This document shows positions 1-10,315 of a stretch of DNA of 64,000 nucleotides, piece after piece. Both the position numbers and the translations under genes were made by a program. The notes beneath the pieces are model-generated. The model was not told the DNA's origin and searched no databases. It saw only the letters and a list, made by a program, of their open reading frames with translations. Source of the DNA: SAR202 cluster bacterium bin16 (GTDB taxonomy: Bacteria; Chloroflexota; Dehalococcoidia; Lucifugimonadales; Australimonadaceae); NCBI GenBank assembly GCA_002238425.1, contig MPMJ01000006.1:1-64000 (forward strand). Reading direction: 5' to 3'. Numbering within the stretch: position 1 is the first letter of the stretch; each line of letters starts with the position of its first letter.

Positions 1-653
1 TGTATCTCCTTCAGCAGGTTGAGGTACTGCGCCTGTATCGTCACGTCCAGCGCCGTCGTCGGCTCGTCCGCGATGAGCAGCCGCGGCTGGCTCTCGATGG
101 GGATGCCGCCCGCGACCCGCCGCTTCATGCCGCCGCTCATCTGGTGCGGGAAGTCGGAGAGCCGCCGCTCCGGCGCGGCGACGCGCATCATGCGCAGCAC
201 TTCCATCGCCCGCTCCCTGACCGACTGCCTGCTCCTGCGGCCGCCGTTCCGGTTGCCGTGCGCCGCGATCGACTCCGTAAGTTGGTTGCCGATGGTGAAC
301 ACCGGGTTCAGCGCCGTCTGCGGGTCCTGCAGGATCATGGATATCTTGCGCCCGCGCATCTGCCGAACGTCCGACATCCGCATCCGCACGACGTCGTCGC
401 CGTCCAGCAGGATGCGCCCGCCCACGATGCGCGCGGCCTCCGGCAGCAAACGCAGCAGCGACAGCGCGGTCATGCTCTTGCCGGAGCCGGACTCCCCCAC
501 GAGCCCGAGCGTCTCGCCCTGGCGTATCTGGAAACTCACGCCGTCGACCGCGCGCGTCACCCCCCACTTCGTGAAGAGGTGCGTCTGGAGTTCCTGCACG
601 TCGAGAACGACGTTGCCGCCACCCTGCCCTGTGCTGCTCGCCGTCTCGGTCAA
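1..653 (-). CDS. Oligopeptide/dipeptide ABC transporter ATP-binding protein, 3' end off the window
   Basis: Reverse-strand translation reads LTETASSTGQGGGNVVLDVQELQTHLFTKWGVTRAVDGVSFQIRQGETLGLVGESGSGKSMTAL, with Walker A GESGSGKS. Open to the window edge, so absent from the ORF track. TTG start with an upstream GAGGAG is inferred. Confidence 0.85.
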   Translation of the reverse strand, partial: MTETASSTGQGGGNVVLDVQELQTHLFTKWGVTRAVDGVSFQIRQGETLGLVGESGSGKSMTALSLLRLLPEAARIVGGRILLDGDDVVRMRMSDVRQMRGRKISMILQDPQTALNPVFTIGNQLTESIAAHGNRNGGRRSRQSVRERAMEVLRMMRVAAPERRLSDFPHQMSGGMKRRVAGGIPIESQPRLLIADEPTTALDVTIQAQYLNLLKEI

Positions 654-888
654 TCCTTGCTCCTCACTCTTGCAGCCCAGAGTAGAGCCTCGTCATTCCC
701 GCACAGGCGGGAATCCAAGCGACGGCAGGTCGCACATGCGCAGCAGCGCACGCCGCCCATGTGGAAGATGTCATGTCGAACGGAGCGTGGCATCCCTTAC
801 TTGTCATGCTGAGCGGAGTGCAGCGGAGTCCGCGCTTCAGCGCGCAAGTATCCTCTCGGGGAAACGTTGCCATACCGCCGCGCGCCGC

Positions 889-2200
889 TCACGCCACCCC
901 GACCGCAAACCGCTCTTCCAGCGGACGCTCGACCTTCCACGGACTGTCCACAGGCTGCACGTAAGCGTCGGAGCGGATCAACTCGTAGTCGCCCTGCTCC
1001 CACACGCCCGGCGGCTCGACGCCCTCTTCCGCAAGCGCGATGGCAGCCTTGATGTACAGCTTGCGCGCCTTGATGATGGCCGCGTCCGTCGTGCCGAGGT
1101 GCTCGATGGTGCGGTCGACGATGGGGCCCATGCTCTCCTGCACCGCGTTGTCCTGAACGAACAGCCCGCGGATGCCGGACCAGCTCTCCTTCTTCATCAG
1201 TTCGCGGTCCTGCAGCCACATGTTCTGCGGCCCGGCGTACTTCACGAACGTCTTGGGGTCGAACGCGTAGTAGCCCCGGTACTCCTTCAACTGCTCCTTC
1301 AGCTCGTCGGACATCGGCTTCGTCTCGTTGAAGCACACGTCCCACGCCCAGCAGGTGCCGTCGTCGCGGGGCACCCACATGTTCCAGATGCGGTTGTCCT
1401 CCCTCGAGAACGGTGGGTACGACGACGCCGGCATGATGTGGGGCGTTATCCGAACATAGTGCTTGGCCTCGTCCGGCCCCCTGCGTATCGAGGCGTACCG
1501 GAAGCCGTAGGCCGTCTCCTCTATATCCAGCTTCGGCCTCGTGTCGTTGAACATGAGGTTGTTGCCGCTCTGTGCGCCGGGCGCAACCATCGGCCCCTCG
1601 GCACTGTTGTGCAGGAACGACGCGTGCACCGTGTCGATGCCGCCCTCCAGGCTCTGCAGCCAGTTCGCGTCCTGTATCCACTTCGCCATGATGCGGTTCG
1701 AGTCCGGCACCGTCGTCCAGTAGTAGAAGGGGAACGGCGGCTCGCTCTCCCGAGCGCCCCTGTAAACCCCCCACCCGCCCCCCGGCCCCCCCACCGCCGT
1801 CGCCCCCCCCCGCGCCTCCGTGCTCCCGCACCGCGTACGCCCCCGCCCGCACCTTGTTGCGGAAACCGCTCTCCACCGGCTCGGTCGGCATGTCGACGCA
1901 CTGGCCGTTGACGTCGAACTTCCAGCCGTGGTAGAGGCAGCGCAGGCCGTCGTATTCGTTCCGTCCGAGCGCGAGCGATACTCCGCGGTGCGGGCAGTAT
2001 TCGGAGAGAACGCCCACCTCGCCGCTCGTGTCGCGGAAGGCGACCAGGTCCTCGTTCAGCAGGCGGAAGCGCACCGGAGCGCCATCTGCCTCCAGTTCGT
2101 CGGAGATCAGCGCGGGCAACCAGTAGCGGCGGAAAAGCGCGCCCATCAGCGTGCCCCTGCCCGTGCGGGTGATGAGCTCGTTGTCAGCGTGGCTCAACAT
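889..2200 (-). CDS. Rieske 2Fe-2S ring-hydroxylating oxygenase alpha subunit, frame-disrupted
   Basis: N-terminal part in one frame (MLSHADNELITRTGRGTLMGALFRRYWLPAL...CPHRG...CLYHGWKFD). C-terminal part in another frame (ARESEPPFPFYYWTTVPDSNRIMAKWIQDANWLQSLEGGIDTVHASFLH...). The break lies in the C-run tract at about 1760-1825. Confidence 0.85.
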
Positions 2201-2346
2201 GCGGCGCCTCCTTGTTCCCTCTCGTTGGCGTGACCGAACTCGCTCTGCGTATAATGCGCCCGGCTCTTGCAGCCGTGCCCCTCAATCTTAACGAGGCCAC
2301 ACGGTTTCGCAACAGCATACGCTTATACGCGAATAGGGGAGGCGTC

Positions 2347-4281
2347 GTGCGCACGGTCAGGAATCACACTCGTTTACTCATAGTGGTGGCGCTCAGCATG
2401 CTGCTCGCCTTGGTCGGCGCGGCATGTAGCGGCGACGACCCCGACCCCACCGCGACGCCGACGCCGACCAGCCCGCGGGCCGCCCCCCCCCCCCCCCCCG
2501 CCACCCCGCCCCCGCCCGCCCCGCCGGCCCCGTCCGGCACGACGCCTGACGCTCCTGCGCCCGACCCGACGGCCACCCCCGTCCCCGAAGCGATGGGACC
2601 TGCGGTCGACCGCGTCATCATGGCCGTTGCGTCGCCGACCGACTTCAGCAACATCCGGCGCATCCCCGGCCAGGCCAGCAACTGGTACATCCGGCCGCAC
2701 TACGAGTACCTCGTCGGCTTCGCCAAGACGAACGGCGAGTACGTGCCCCAGCTCGCCACCGAGTGGAACCTCGAGCCGGACGGCCACTCGTGGCGGTTCA
2801 AACTGCGCGAGGGCGTGCAGTTCCACAACGGCCACGGCGAGTTCACCGCCGAGGACGTACGCTTCTCCTGGCTCATGAACATCCTGCCCGACGACGTCGG
2901 CAGCGAGGCCCGAACGATGCGCGTTATCGTCACCGACGTCGAGATCGTCGGCCCCTACGAGGTCATCTTCCACACCACGGCCCCGAACGCCGACGTCTTC
3001 GAGGTCATCTCGGAGATCCAGGGCGGCATGGAGATCGCCAGCAAGGCGGACTTCCTCGCGCGCGGGCCCGGCCTGCTCTCAGCCAGGCAGTCCTCCGAGT
3101 GGGCCAACTACGAGGAAGACCCGCGCCTCGCCGAACTCGTCGATGGACGCGACCCGCTCGGAGACGAGGTCCCGCTGGCAGGCACCGGCCCCTACACCAT
3201 CGTCTCCATGGACGAGCAGACCGGCGTCGTCTACGAACGCGTGGAAGACCACTGGCGCGACACGCCCGACTTCCCCGAGTTCGAGTTCCAGTTCATCAAC
3301 GAGGCATCCACCCGCCACGCGAAGCTGGTCTCGGGCGAGGTGCACTTGGCCAAGCTGCCGGAGGAGCTGCTGGTGGACGCGGAGGAACGCGGCTACGTCA
3401 CCTTCACGGCCCAGGTGCCCGCGGCGCGCTACTTCCTCGCATGGCAAGGGGTCTACGTCCCGGCAGGGCCGAACGTCGCGAACGACCGCCACGGCGAGTG
3501 GAGCGGCGAGCTTGCCCAGAAGGAGTTCCCGGCCTACCCCAACACGCCGCTCGCCAACCTGAACGTCCGTAAGGCGCTCAACAAGGCGATAGACCGCGAG
3601 GCGCTCAACGACGCGTTCTTCGCGGGCAAGGGCCTCACGATGTTCAAGAACCACTACCTGCCCAACAACGCGCAGCGCGTGGGCTGGAACCCGGAGTGGG
3701 AGACCCGCTTCGGTGACGAGTACGGCTACGACGAGGACGCCGCCAGGGCGCTCCTCGGGCAGGGCCTGCAGGAGCTCGGTATCGACGAACTGCAGACGAC
3801 GATCCAGCTCACCGTTCAGCCCGCCGTACCCGCCGGTGTGGACGTGATGCAGGCCATCGCCAACTACTGGCGCGAGATCGGCGTTGATGTCATCGAGCAG
3901 CAGGCCGACCCCGTCGAGTACCGCACCAAGCAGCGCGAGATGCGCTGGGACAACCACGTCGTGCCGATCGCAACGAGCGGCGCGCAGCTGGTGACGGTGC
4001 AGGTGTACGGCAGCTCCATCATCCCGGTGCTCTACATCGGACTCCAGGACCCGGACGCCGAGGCGCTGATGCGCGAGGCCCTCAACACCAACACGCCACA
4101 GGACCGTGACGACCTCCTGCGGGAGATCGGCGACTTGTACTACAACCTCCACCAGGACATCCCGCTCTTCTACCTGCCCAACGAGGTTGTCGCAGACCCT
4201 GACGTCGTCGCCGACTTCATCTACTCCGGCATGGTCTCCGGGGCGCCGATCGACCACCTCGAAGGCGCCGTCGCCAAGTAA
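2347..4281 (+). CDS. ABC transporter substrate-binding lipoprotein (SBP_bac_5/peptide-binding type)
   Basis: GTG start; signal/lipobox-like LLALVGAACSGDD; Pro/Thr linker; typical family-5 sequence (YLVGFAKTNGEYVPQLATEWNLEPDGHSWRFKLREGVQFHNG). Confidence 0.9.
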   Translation: MRTVRNHTRLLIVVALSMLLALVGAACSGDDPDPTATPTPTSPRAAPPPPPATPPPPAPPAPSGTTPDAPAPDPTATPVPEAMGPAVDRVIMAVASPTDFSNIRRIPGQASNWYIRPHYEYLVGFAKTNGEYVPQLATEWNLEPDGHSWRFKLREGVQFHNGHGEFTAEDVRFSWLMNILPDDVGSEARTMRVIVTDVEIVGPYEVIFHTTAPNADVFEVISEIQGGMEIASKADFLARGPGLLSARQSSEWANYEEDPRLAELVDGRDPLGDEVPLAGTGPYTIVSMDEQTGVVYERVEDHWRDTPDFPEFEFQFINEASTRHAKLVSGEVHLAKLPEELLVDAEERGYVTFTAQVPAARYFLAWQGVYVPAGPNVANDRHGEWSGELAQKEFPAYPNTPLANLNVRKALNKAIDREALNDAFFAGKGLTMFKNHYLPNNAQRVGWNPEWETRFGDEYGYDEDAARALLGQGLQELGIDELQTTIQLTVQPAVPAGVDVMQAIANYWREIGVDVIEQQADPVEYRTKQREMRWDNHVVPIATSGAQLVTVQVYGSSIIPVLYIGLQDPDAEALMREALNTNTPQDRDDLLREIGDLYYNLHQDIPLFYLPNEVVADPDVVADFIYSGMVSGAPIDHLEGAVAK

Positions 4282-4290
4282 CGACCTATC

Positions 4291-4318
4291 GGGCGGGCTC
4301 CAGGAATGGAGCCCGCCC
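4291..4318 (+). terminator. Stem-loop after the substrate-binding gene
   Basis: Perfect 11-bp inverted repeat GGGCGGGCTCC-AGGAAT-GGAGCCCGCCC just after the stop codon. Confidence 0.6.
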
Positions 4319-4644
4319 CACGGCCTGATCGGACGTAGGGGCGGCTCGCGAGCCGCCCCTTTGCCTGCTCCCCTCTCCCTTGAGGAGACCCTTGCACAAT
4401 TATCGTCCCGCTCATGGTGAGCTTGTCGAACCACGGGGCAGCCTGCGGGATGAGGGAGCGCAGAGGGGGAATCCCCTCTGCCGGGGGCGTGGGGGTGTCC
4501 CCCACAACATCCCGGGCGGGTGGATGGGAAAAACCGCGCTGCGCTGAGGGCAGTTACGCAAGGGTTCCTCGATGGGAAGCGTTAGTATGGGGGCGAACCA
4601 GGGGCGGAGCGCATTGGGAGGCCCCCCCGCACAGGAGGTGCCAC

Positions 4645-5589
4645 ATGGCCGAACAGGACCCCGCCGGCGAAGCAGCCTACGAAAAGACCATCAAGGACCC
4701 CACACCCCTCGACCCCGATGTCGCCGCAGCGCGGCTCAGGGAGGTGAAGCGCATCTTCGACGAGCAGGGCGTCAACTTCTGGCTCGGCTCGGGCACCCTC
4801 CTGGGCGCTGTGCGCGAAGGGCGATTCATCCCCTGGGACGATGAGATGGACACGGCGGGCGTCATCGGGATGCACGGCCTCGACATGGAAACCATCTACC
4901 GCGTCGGGGAAGCGTTCCGGTCGCACGGCTTCTACCCGCGCATCAAGCCCAACGTCCGCCACGTCAGCGTGGCCCTCATCAAGGACGGCATCCGCACGGA
5001 CTGGACGTGCCACAAGATCATCAACGGCAGGGCGTACGAGTTCCCCGGCGTCGAGCTGCCCCTGCACCTGTTCGAGACCCTCGGAGAGATCGAGTTCATC
5101 GGCGAGCGCTTCCGCACCCCCAACCCGCCCGAGGAATACCTGCGCCGCAAGTACGGCCCCGACTGGCAGACGCCCAAGGGTCCCGGCTTCGAGTCCGACG
5201 TCGTCGGAGAGGTCGCGAGCGACGCGCTGCTGGACCCCGGACCCCGACTCCTGCGCAAGCTCTCCCTCGGCCTCCTGCCGCGCCCCAACGTCAGCGTGCA
5301 GGTCTTCGACCGCGACGGCGGTCCCGTAGCCGGCGCAGAAGTAGCCGTCGCCGGCCTCGGCCGCTCGAGGACCAACGCGCATGGCGCCGCACGGCTCTAC
5401 GTGCCCGGCTTCGCCTGCTACGCCATGACCGTCACATACCCCGGCCACCGCGAACTCCTGTACGAGGAGTTCCTCACCCCCAACGCCGCCTACACCTACC
5501 ACCCCGGCCCCATCGTCACCCCGGAAGAACACTACAAAGCCGGCGTCCGCGCCATGGCCCTCGAACGGAAAGAGGACGCCAAGGGGTAA
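4645..5589 (+). CDS. LicD-family protein with C-terminal carboxypeptidase-regulatory-like domain
   Basis: LicD-like KRIFDEQGVNFWLGSGTLLGAVREGRFIPWDDEMD; C-terminus VSVQVFDRDGGPVAGAEVAVAGLGRSRTNAHGAARLYVPG resembles a CarboxypepD_reg fold. AGGAGGTG RBS upstream of the ATG. Confidence 0.8.
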   Translation: MAEQDPAGEAAYEKTIKDPTPLDPDVAAARLREVKRIFDEQGVNFWLGSGTLLGAVREGRFIPWDDEMDTAGVIGMHGLDMETIYRVGEAFRSHGFYPRIKPNVRHVSVALIKDGIRTDWTCHKIINGRAYEFPGVELPLHLFETLGEIEFIGERFRTPNPPEEYLRRKYGPDWQTPKGPGFESDVVGEVASDALLDPGPRLLRKLSLGLLPRPNVSVQVFDRDGGPVAGAEVAVAGLGRSRTNAHGAARLYVPGFACYAMTVTYPGHRELLYEEFLTPNAAYTYHPGPIVTPEEHYKAGVRAMALERKEDAKG

Positions 5590-5962
5590 GCCTCCCGTCG
5601 TTCCTGCCTTCGCAGGAACCCCGCAGCCCTCCGGGGTGGACGCAGGGAGGGCCTTGTCATGTTGAGCGGAGCCGAAGGCGGAGTCGAAACATCTCTCAGG
5701 AAGGTTCCGCTCATGGTGAGCCTGTCGAACCATCCTGCGCAGGCAAGAACCTCACAGCCCTAGCACTGGTCGCCCGCCGCTCTTGCCTCCCTACCCACGC
5801 CCGACTAGGATGAACCCCCCTCTCTGAGAGGCCCGCGGGCACCACTTGGAGCATCCCCTATGGATGCCTCAAAGCAGGGGCGCAGAGGGGCAAGACCCGC
5901 TCCCCGGGGCGGGGGGCAGTCAACAAGGACGACCCGCCAAGCAAGTCACGAAGAACGACTCG

Positions 5963-6895
5963 ATGCAACGCTACATCATCATCAGGCTCTTCCAGGCGGT
6001 GCTCGCGCTCATCGGCGTGAGCATCATCGTCTTCACGCTCGTCCGCATCACGGGCAGCCCGATCGACGTGCTCGCGCCCGCCGACGCCACAGAGGAAGAC
6101 CTCAGACGCGTCGCAGCCCTCTGGGGCTTCGACAAACCGCTCTGGGAGCAGTACGTCTTGTTCGTCGGCAACGCGCTCCAACTGGACTTCGGCCCCTCCA
6201 TCAAGTTCCAGGGACAGAGCGCGATGAGCCTCATCGGCAACGCCATCCCCAACAGCCTGCAGCTCGCCGGCTTCGCGATGTTCGTCAGCGTGGTCATGGC
6301 GGTGCCCATCGGCGTCATCTCTGCGGTCAAGAAGGGCACGCCCATCGACATGATCGGCAAGCTAGTCGCCCTCCTGGGCCAGTCGCTGCCCCCCTTCTGG
6401 CTCGGCATCGTCCTCATCTGGATATTTTCAGTAAACCTGGGCTGGCTGCCCGTCTCCGGAAAGGGCGGCTTCACCCACATCATCCTGCCCGGCGTGGCGC
6501 TGGGCTGGTTCTCCGTGGCCGCCTTCATGCGCCTCACCCGCTCCGCGATGCTGAACGTCCTGGACAGCGAGTACGTGAAGTTCGCGCGCATCAAGGGCAC
6601 GCCGGAATGGAGGGTCATCTGGAAGCACGCGCTCAAGAACGCCGCGATCCCGCCGCTCACGCTGTTCGGCATCATCGCCGGCATCATGGTCACCGGCGTC
6701 GTCACGCTGGAGACCGTCTTCGCGTGGCCCGGCATCGGCCAGCTCGCCCTCACCTCGGTGAACGCCCGCGACTACTCCGTCGTGCAGGGGCTCGTCATCC
6801 TCATCTCCGCGATGTTCATCACCATCAACCTCGTCGTGGACATCCTCTACGCCTACATAGACCCGCGCGTCCGCTACGGCGGAGGGAGAGGCTGA
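5963..6895 (+). CDS. Peptide-type ABC transporter permease (DppB/OppB family)
   Basis: MQRYIIIRLFQAVLALIGVSIIVFTLVRITGSPID... with multiple TM segments; C-terminal ILYAYIDPRVRYG. Confidence 0.92.
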   Translation: MQRYIIIRLFQAVLALIGVSIIVFTLVRITGSPIDVLAPADATEEDLRRVAALWGFDKPLWEQYVLFVGNALQLDFGPSIKFQGQSAMSLIGNAIPNSLQLAGFAMFVSVVMAVPIGVISAVKKGTPIDMIGKLVALLGQSLPPFWLGIVLIWIFSVNLGWLPVSGKGGFTHIILPGVALGWFSVAAFMRLTRSAMLNVLDSEYVKFARIKGTPEWRVIWKHALKNAAIPPLTLFGIIAGIMVTGVVTLETVFAWPGIGQLALTSVNARDYSVVQGLVILISAMFITINLVVDILYAYIDPRVRYGGGRG

Positions 6896-6896
6896 C

Positions 6897-7799
6897 ATGG
6901 CCGTCGCAACCTCCCCTGCCGCAATCGCACGCATCCCCGGGGCCCGGATCGTCGGGTGGGTCTGGACGTTCCTGCGCCGCTACCCGGTCATACCCGTCGC
7001 GGTGCTCCTCATCGTCCTCGTCATCCCCGCCCTCTTCGCCGAGCTCATCGCGCCGCACGACCCCATCGACGGCAACCTCCGAGCGCGACTGCTCCCGCCC
7101 GCATGGACCGACGGCGGCGATTGGAGCTACCCGCTCGGCAGCGACCGCCAGGGGCGCGATATCCTCAGCCGCATGATCTTCGGCGCGCGCACGGCGGCGC
7201 TCGTATCGCTCGCCGCGCTGGCCGTCGGCGGCATCATCGGCTCCGTGCTCGGCCTAGTCGCGGGCTACTTCGGGAGCTGGTGGGACCACATCATCATGCG
7301 GCTGGTCGACATCAACCTCTCGCTGCCGCTCATCCTGCTCGCGCTCGTGCTCGTCGTGCTGTTCGAGCCCGGCACGGCCACCACCGTCGCCGTCGTCGCG
7401 CTGCTGCTCTGGTCGCGCTACGCCCGCCAGGTGCGAGCGGAGGTGCTGACGCTCAAGGAGATGGACTTCGTCGCCCGCGCGCGCGTCGCGGGGGCCTCGA
7501 ACCTGCGCATCGTCTTCCGCCACATCCTCCCCAACGTCTTCAACACCATCATCGTCCTCGCGACGCTCCAGGTGGGGAACGTCATCCTGCTGGAGGCGTC
7601 GCTCAGCTTCCTCGGCGCGGGCATCCCGCCGCCGGACCCCGCGTGGGGCGTCATGGTCGCGGAGGGACGCGACTTCATCGTCACGTCGTGGTGGCTCTCG
7701 GTCATCCCCGGCCTCGCCATCATGTTCACAGTGCTCTCCATGAACCTCCTCGGCGACTGGCTCCGCGACTACCTCGACCCCAGGCTCCGCCAACTGTAG
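6897..7799 (+). CDS. Peptide-type ABC transporter permease (DppC/OppC family)
   Basis: LIAPHDPIDGN...YPLGSDRQGRDILSRMIFGARTALV...LLGDWLRDYLDPRLRQL, characteristic of the DppC family. Confidence 0.92.
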   Translation: MAVATSPAAIARIPGARIVGWVWTFLRRYPVIPVAVLLIVLVIPALFAELIAPHDPIDGNLRARLLPPAWTDGGDWSYPLGSDRQGRDILSRMIFGARTAALVSLAALAVGGIIGSVLGLVAGYFGSWWDHIIMRLVDINLSLPLILLALVLVVLFEPGTATTVAVVALLLWSRYARQVRAEVLTLKEMDFVARARVAGASNLRIVFRHILPNVFNTIIVLATLQVGNVILLEASLSFLGAGIPPPDPAWGVMVAEGRDFIVTSWWLSVIPGLAIMFTVLSMNLLGDWLRDYLDPRLRQL

Positions 7800-7985
7800 A
7801 GGGGCGGTTCGCGAACCGCCCCCCTCGGGTCTCCACCCTTCACCGCTCATGGTGAGCCTGTCGAACCATCCTCCGAAGGCAGGACGCGCTTCAGCGCTCC
7901 CTCGCCCCCCTGCCTGCACGTGGGAGGTGCGAATCGGGGCGCCTACCACGGGCTGACGCCAGGTGGTCACGCTATCCTCTCGCGC

Positions 7986-8303
7986 TCAGATGGAGACTTC
8001 CCTCACCTCTCCCGGCCGCGCCTCGGCAACGGCGGCGCGGATATCGTCGATGCGAAGCCGGACGTAGGGCCATGCCGTTCTGAGCAGAACGATGATGGCC
8101 AGTCTTCTGCCTGAGAGATTCTGCTGATGCCTGATGCTCTGGTCGGTGGTGATCAGGACTTCGTAGCCCTCCTGTTCGGCCTTGTCCAGCAGGTCTCCGT
8201 TGAGAAGGCTGTCCCACCCTTTCTCTGCCGCCGTATCGATCGTGTGTCCGTGGAGGTCCCGCCTGAGAGGCACGGGCGTTCCGTGATCAAACAGTATCTT
8301 CAA
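7986..8303 (-). CDS. DUF5615-type PIN-like putative toxin
   Basis: MKILFDHGTPVPLRRDLHGHTIDTAAEKGWDSLLNGDLLDKAEQEGYEVLITTDQSIRHQQNLSGR. Overlaps the upstream DUF433-like gene. Confidence 0.75.
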   Translation of the reverse strand: MKILFDHGTPVPLRRDLHGHTIDTAAEKGWDSLLNGDLLDKAEQEGYEVLITTDQSIRHQQNLSGRRLAIIVLLRTAWPYVRLRIDDIRAAVAEARPGEVREVSI

Positions 8304-8535
8304 GACTGCTCGCGAGTACGGGCACTTTCAGGGAGTTGGCCGCGTGCTGAAGAACGGCCCTGACCTTCCATTCGTCCACCGGATGGAACCATTCCAAGAA
8401 TTCCTCTACGGTGGCGCCGCTTTCCAGGTTCTCGAACAGGGCGGACACGGGTAGCCTGGTGCCGGTGAAGACCCACGCTCCACTGAGCTTGCCGGGCACG
8501 CTTTCTACCGCCGGGCACTTCTCCCAGTCGGTCAT
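8287..8535 (-). CDS. DUF433-like putative antitoxin
   Basis: MTDWEKCPAVESVPGKLSGAWVFTGTRLPVSALFENLESGATVEEFLEWFHPVDEWKVRAVLQHAANSL. Confidence 0.75.
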   Translation of the reverse strand: MTDWEKCPAVESVPGKLSGAWVFTGTRLPVSALFENLESGATVEEFLEWFHPVDEWKVRAVLQHAANSLKVPVLASSLEDTV

Positions 8536-8622
8536 ACGTTCACCTCGATTCCTGCCGCCCTTCCGATCGTTCGTCAGCTCACAGGAGCCAGCACCCATTT
8601 TCCTCCGGCAGACTGCCTGCGT

Positions 8623-9735
8623 CTACCGAGTGCTGACAGCGGGCGAGCGCAGCCCGTACATCCGCGCTGCGTTCTTCCAGAGGATCGCCTCGAGCGCGTC
8701 GTCCGGAACCTCTTCGTTCTCGACGAGCTCACGGATCTCCAGCGCGCACGTCTCCACCGTCACCTCGTGCGGGAAGTCGCTCGACCAGATGAACGGGTCG
8801 CTGCCGACCGTGCGCACGGCGTGCGCGAGGTCGGGCTCGTCGCCCTCGACGCCTATGAAGATGCGCCCTTCGTGAACGTGGCGCAGGATGTGGTCGCGCA
8901 CGCTGTCGCCGTCGCGCAGCTGCAGGAAGCGCCGGTTCGGGTCGAGCGGTGTGAACGCGTTGTAGGAGCCTTCGCCCCGCTCGAGTGCCATCAGGAACCA
9001 CGCGACGCCGCCCTCCATGAAGCCGTAGCGCACGTTCGGGAACTTGTCGAAGATGCCGTTGAACAGCATGCTCATGAACGAGATCATGATGCCGAACGGG
9101 TGCCCCATCGCATGTATCGCCGCGAAGATGTTGAGGTCGTGGAAGCCGAGGTCCGGGTACGAGCCGCCGTGCACGGAGAGGCAGCAGCCGAGGCGGTTCG
9201 CCTCCTCGTGGACGGGCCAGTAGTGCTTTGAGCCCAGGTGGCCCTGCAGGCCGGTGGCGGGCAGCATCCCGCCGCACATGCCCAGCTCCTCGACCGCTCG
9301 CCGCAGCTCTGCCGCCGCAAGCTCGGGCTCCTGCATCGGCAGCAGCGCCACCGCCTGCAGGCGGTCGTCCTTCTGCAGGTACTCCTGGTGTATCCAGTCG
9401 TTGTAGGCGCTGGTCGCCATCGCTATCTGGTCGAGGTCGACCATCCGGCCCACCGCGAGCGCCTCGGTCGGGTACAGCACCGCACTGCCGATGGACAGTT
9501 CGTCCATGAAGCGCGTCCACCCGCGCACTTCCTCCGGGTTGGAGAAGGAGCCTTCCGGCGAGATGCTGAGCAGGTTGTGGTAGTTGTCCAGTTCCGGGAA
9601 GACGTTCCGGCGGCGCATCCGCTCCACCGCGCGGCTGGCCTGCAGGTCGCGCGGCATCCTGTCGATGATGCCGTCCTTGTTCTCCAGCACATGGCCGTCG
9701 CCGTCATAGATCGGGCCGTTGTACGTTCGCGCCAT
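8623..9735 (-). CDS. Amidohydrolase family protein (ACMSD-like metal-dependent hydrolase)
   Basis: MARTYNGPIYDGDGHVLENKDGIIDRMPRDLQ...SVHGGSYPDLGFHDLN...WSSDFPHEVTVETCALEIRELV. Confidence 0.8.
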   Translation of the reverse strand: MARTYNGPIYDGDGHVLENKDGIIDRMPRDLQASRAVERMRRRNVFPELDNYHNLLSISPEGSFSNPEEVRGWTRFMDELSIGSAVLYPTEALAVGRMVDLDQIAMATSAYNDWIHQEYLQKDDRLQAVALLPMQEPELAAAELRRAVEELGMCGGMLPATGLQGHLGSKHYWPVHEEANRLGCCLSVHGGSYPDLGFHDLNIFAAIHAMGHPFGIMISFMSMLFNGIFDKFPNVRYGFMEGGVAWFLMALERGEGSYNAFTPLDPNRRFLQLRDGDSVRDHILRHVHEGRIFIGVEGDEPDLAHAVRTVGSDPFIWSSDFPHEVTVETCALEIRELVENEEVPDDALEAILWKNAARMYGLRSPAVSTR

Positions 9736-9793
9736 CGGATGCCTCCTTCGCTGTCCCGAGCCTGCCACTCGTGCTGCCTTTACGCAAAATCTC

Positions 9794-10315
9794 CTAGTCG
9801 TACCACTGGCCCGTGACCGTCTTGCCGTCCGCGACGCCGGGGTCGACGATGGTCGTCTTGAACGGCGGGAAGAGCACGTCTACGATGACGCGCGGCGCGG
9901 GCGCGGGGCGTGTCCGCTCCGCAACGATCTCGTCGACGCGCTTCACGTGCGCTTCGAGCACGCCCGCGATGAACCGCGCGAACTCCGGGTTGCCGGACGC
10001 CTTGATGGCCTCCTCGTCTATCAGCCCCTCGATCGCGGCCTCGACCGGGTTCGCGGGCGCGGGCACGCCGCCGTGCACCATGCCGGGCGGGTTCCACGTC
10101 ACCTCTGGCCGCATCTCATCCGAGAAGTGGACGGACAGCTCGCCCGACTCGTGCGAGTGTCGGATGCCGACCTCGCCGGGGATGAGCAGCAGCGCCGTAA
10201 CGAGGCACTTGTCGTTCTCGACGAGCGTGTACCACTTGCGCTTGTGCGCTCCGGGTATCGACTCGCCGCGCCAGCCCTGCTGGTCCAGCGGAAGCGTGTA
10301 AGGATTGACGGCCAT
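9794..10315 (-). CDS. Hypothetical protein, possibly cupin-like
   Basis: MAVNPYTLPLDQQGWRGESIPGAHKRKWYTLVENDKCLVTALLLIPGEVGIRHSHESGELSVHFSDEMRPE; codirectional with the amidohydrolase gene. Confidence 0.6.
   Translation of the reverse strand: MAVNPYTLPLDQQGWRGESIPGAHKRKWYTLVENDKCLVTALLLIPGEVGIRHSHESGELSVHFSDEMRPEVTWNPPGMVHGGVPAPANPVEAAIEGLIDEEAIKASGNPEFARFIAGVLEAHVKRVDEIVAERTRPAPAPRVIVDVLFPPFKTTIVDPGVADGKTVTGQWYD

Noticed and set aside
19-1911. 630-aa plus-strand ORF
   Set aside because: Antisense to the ABC ATPase and the Rieske gene; translation is low-complexity Arg/Pro/Ser with no domain, typical of GC-rich shadow ORFs.
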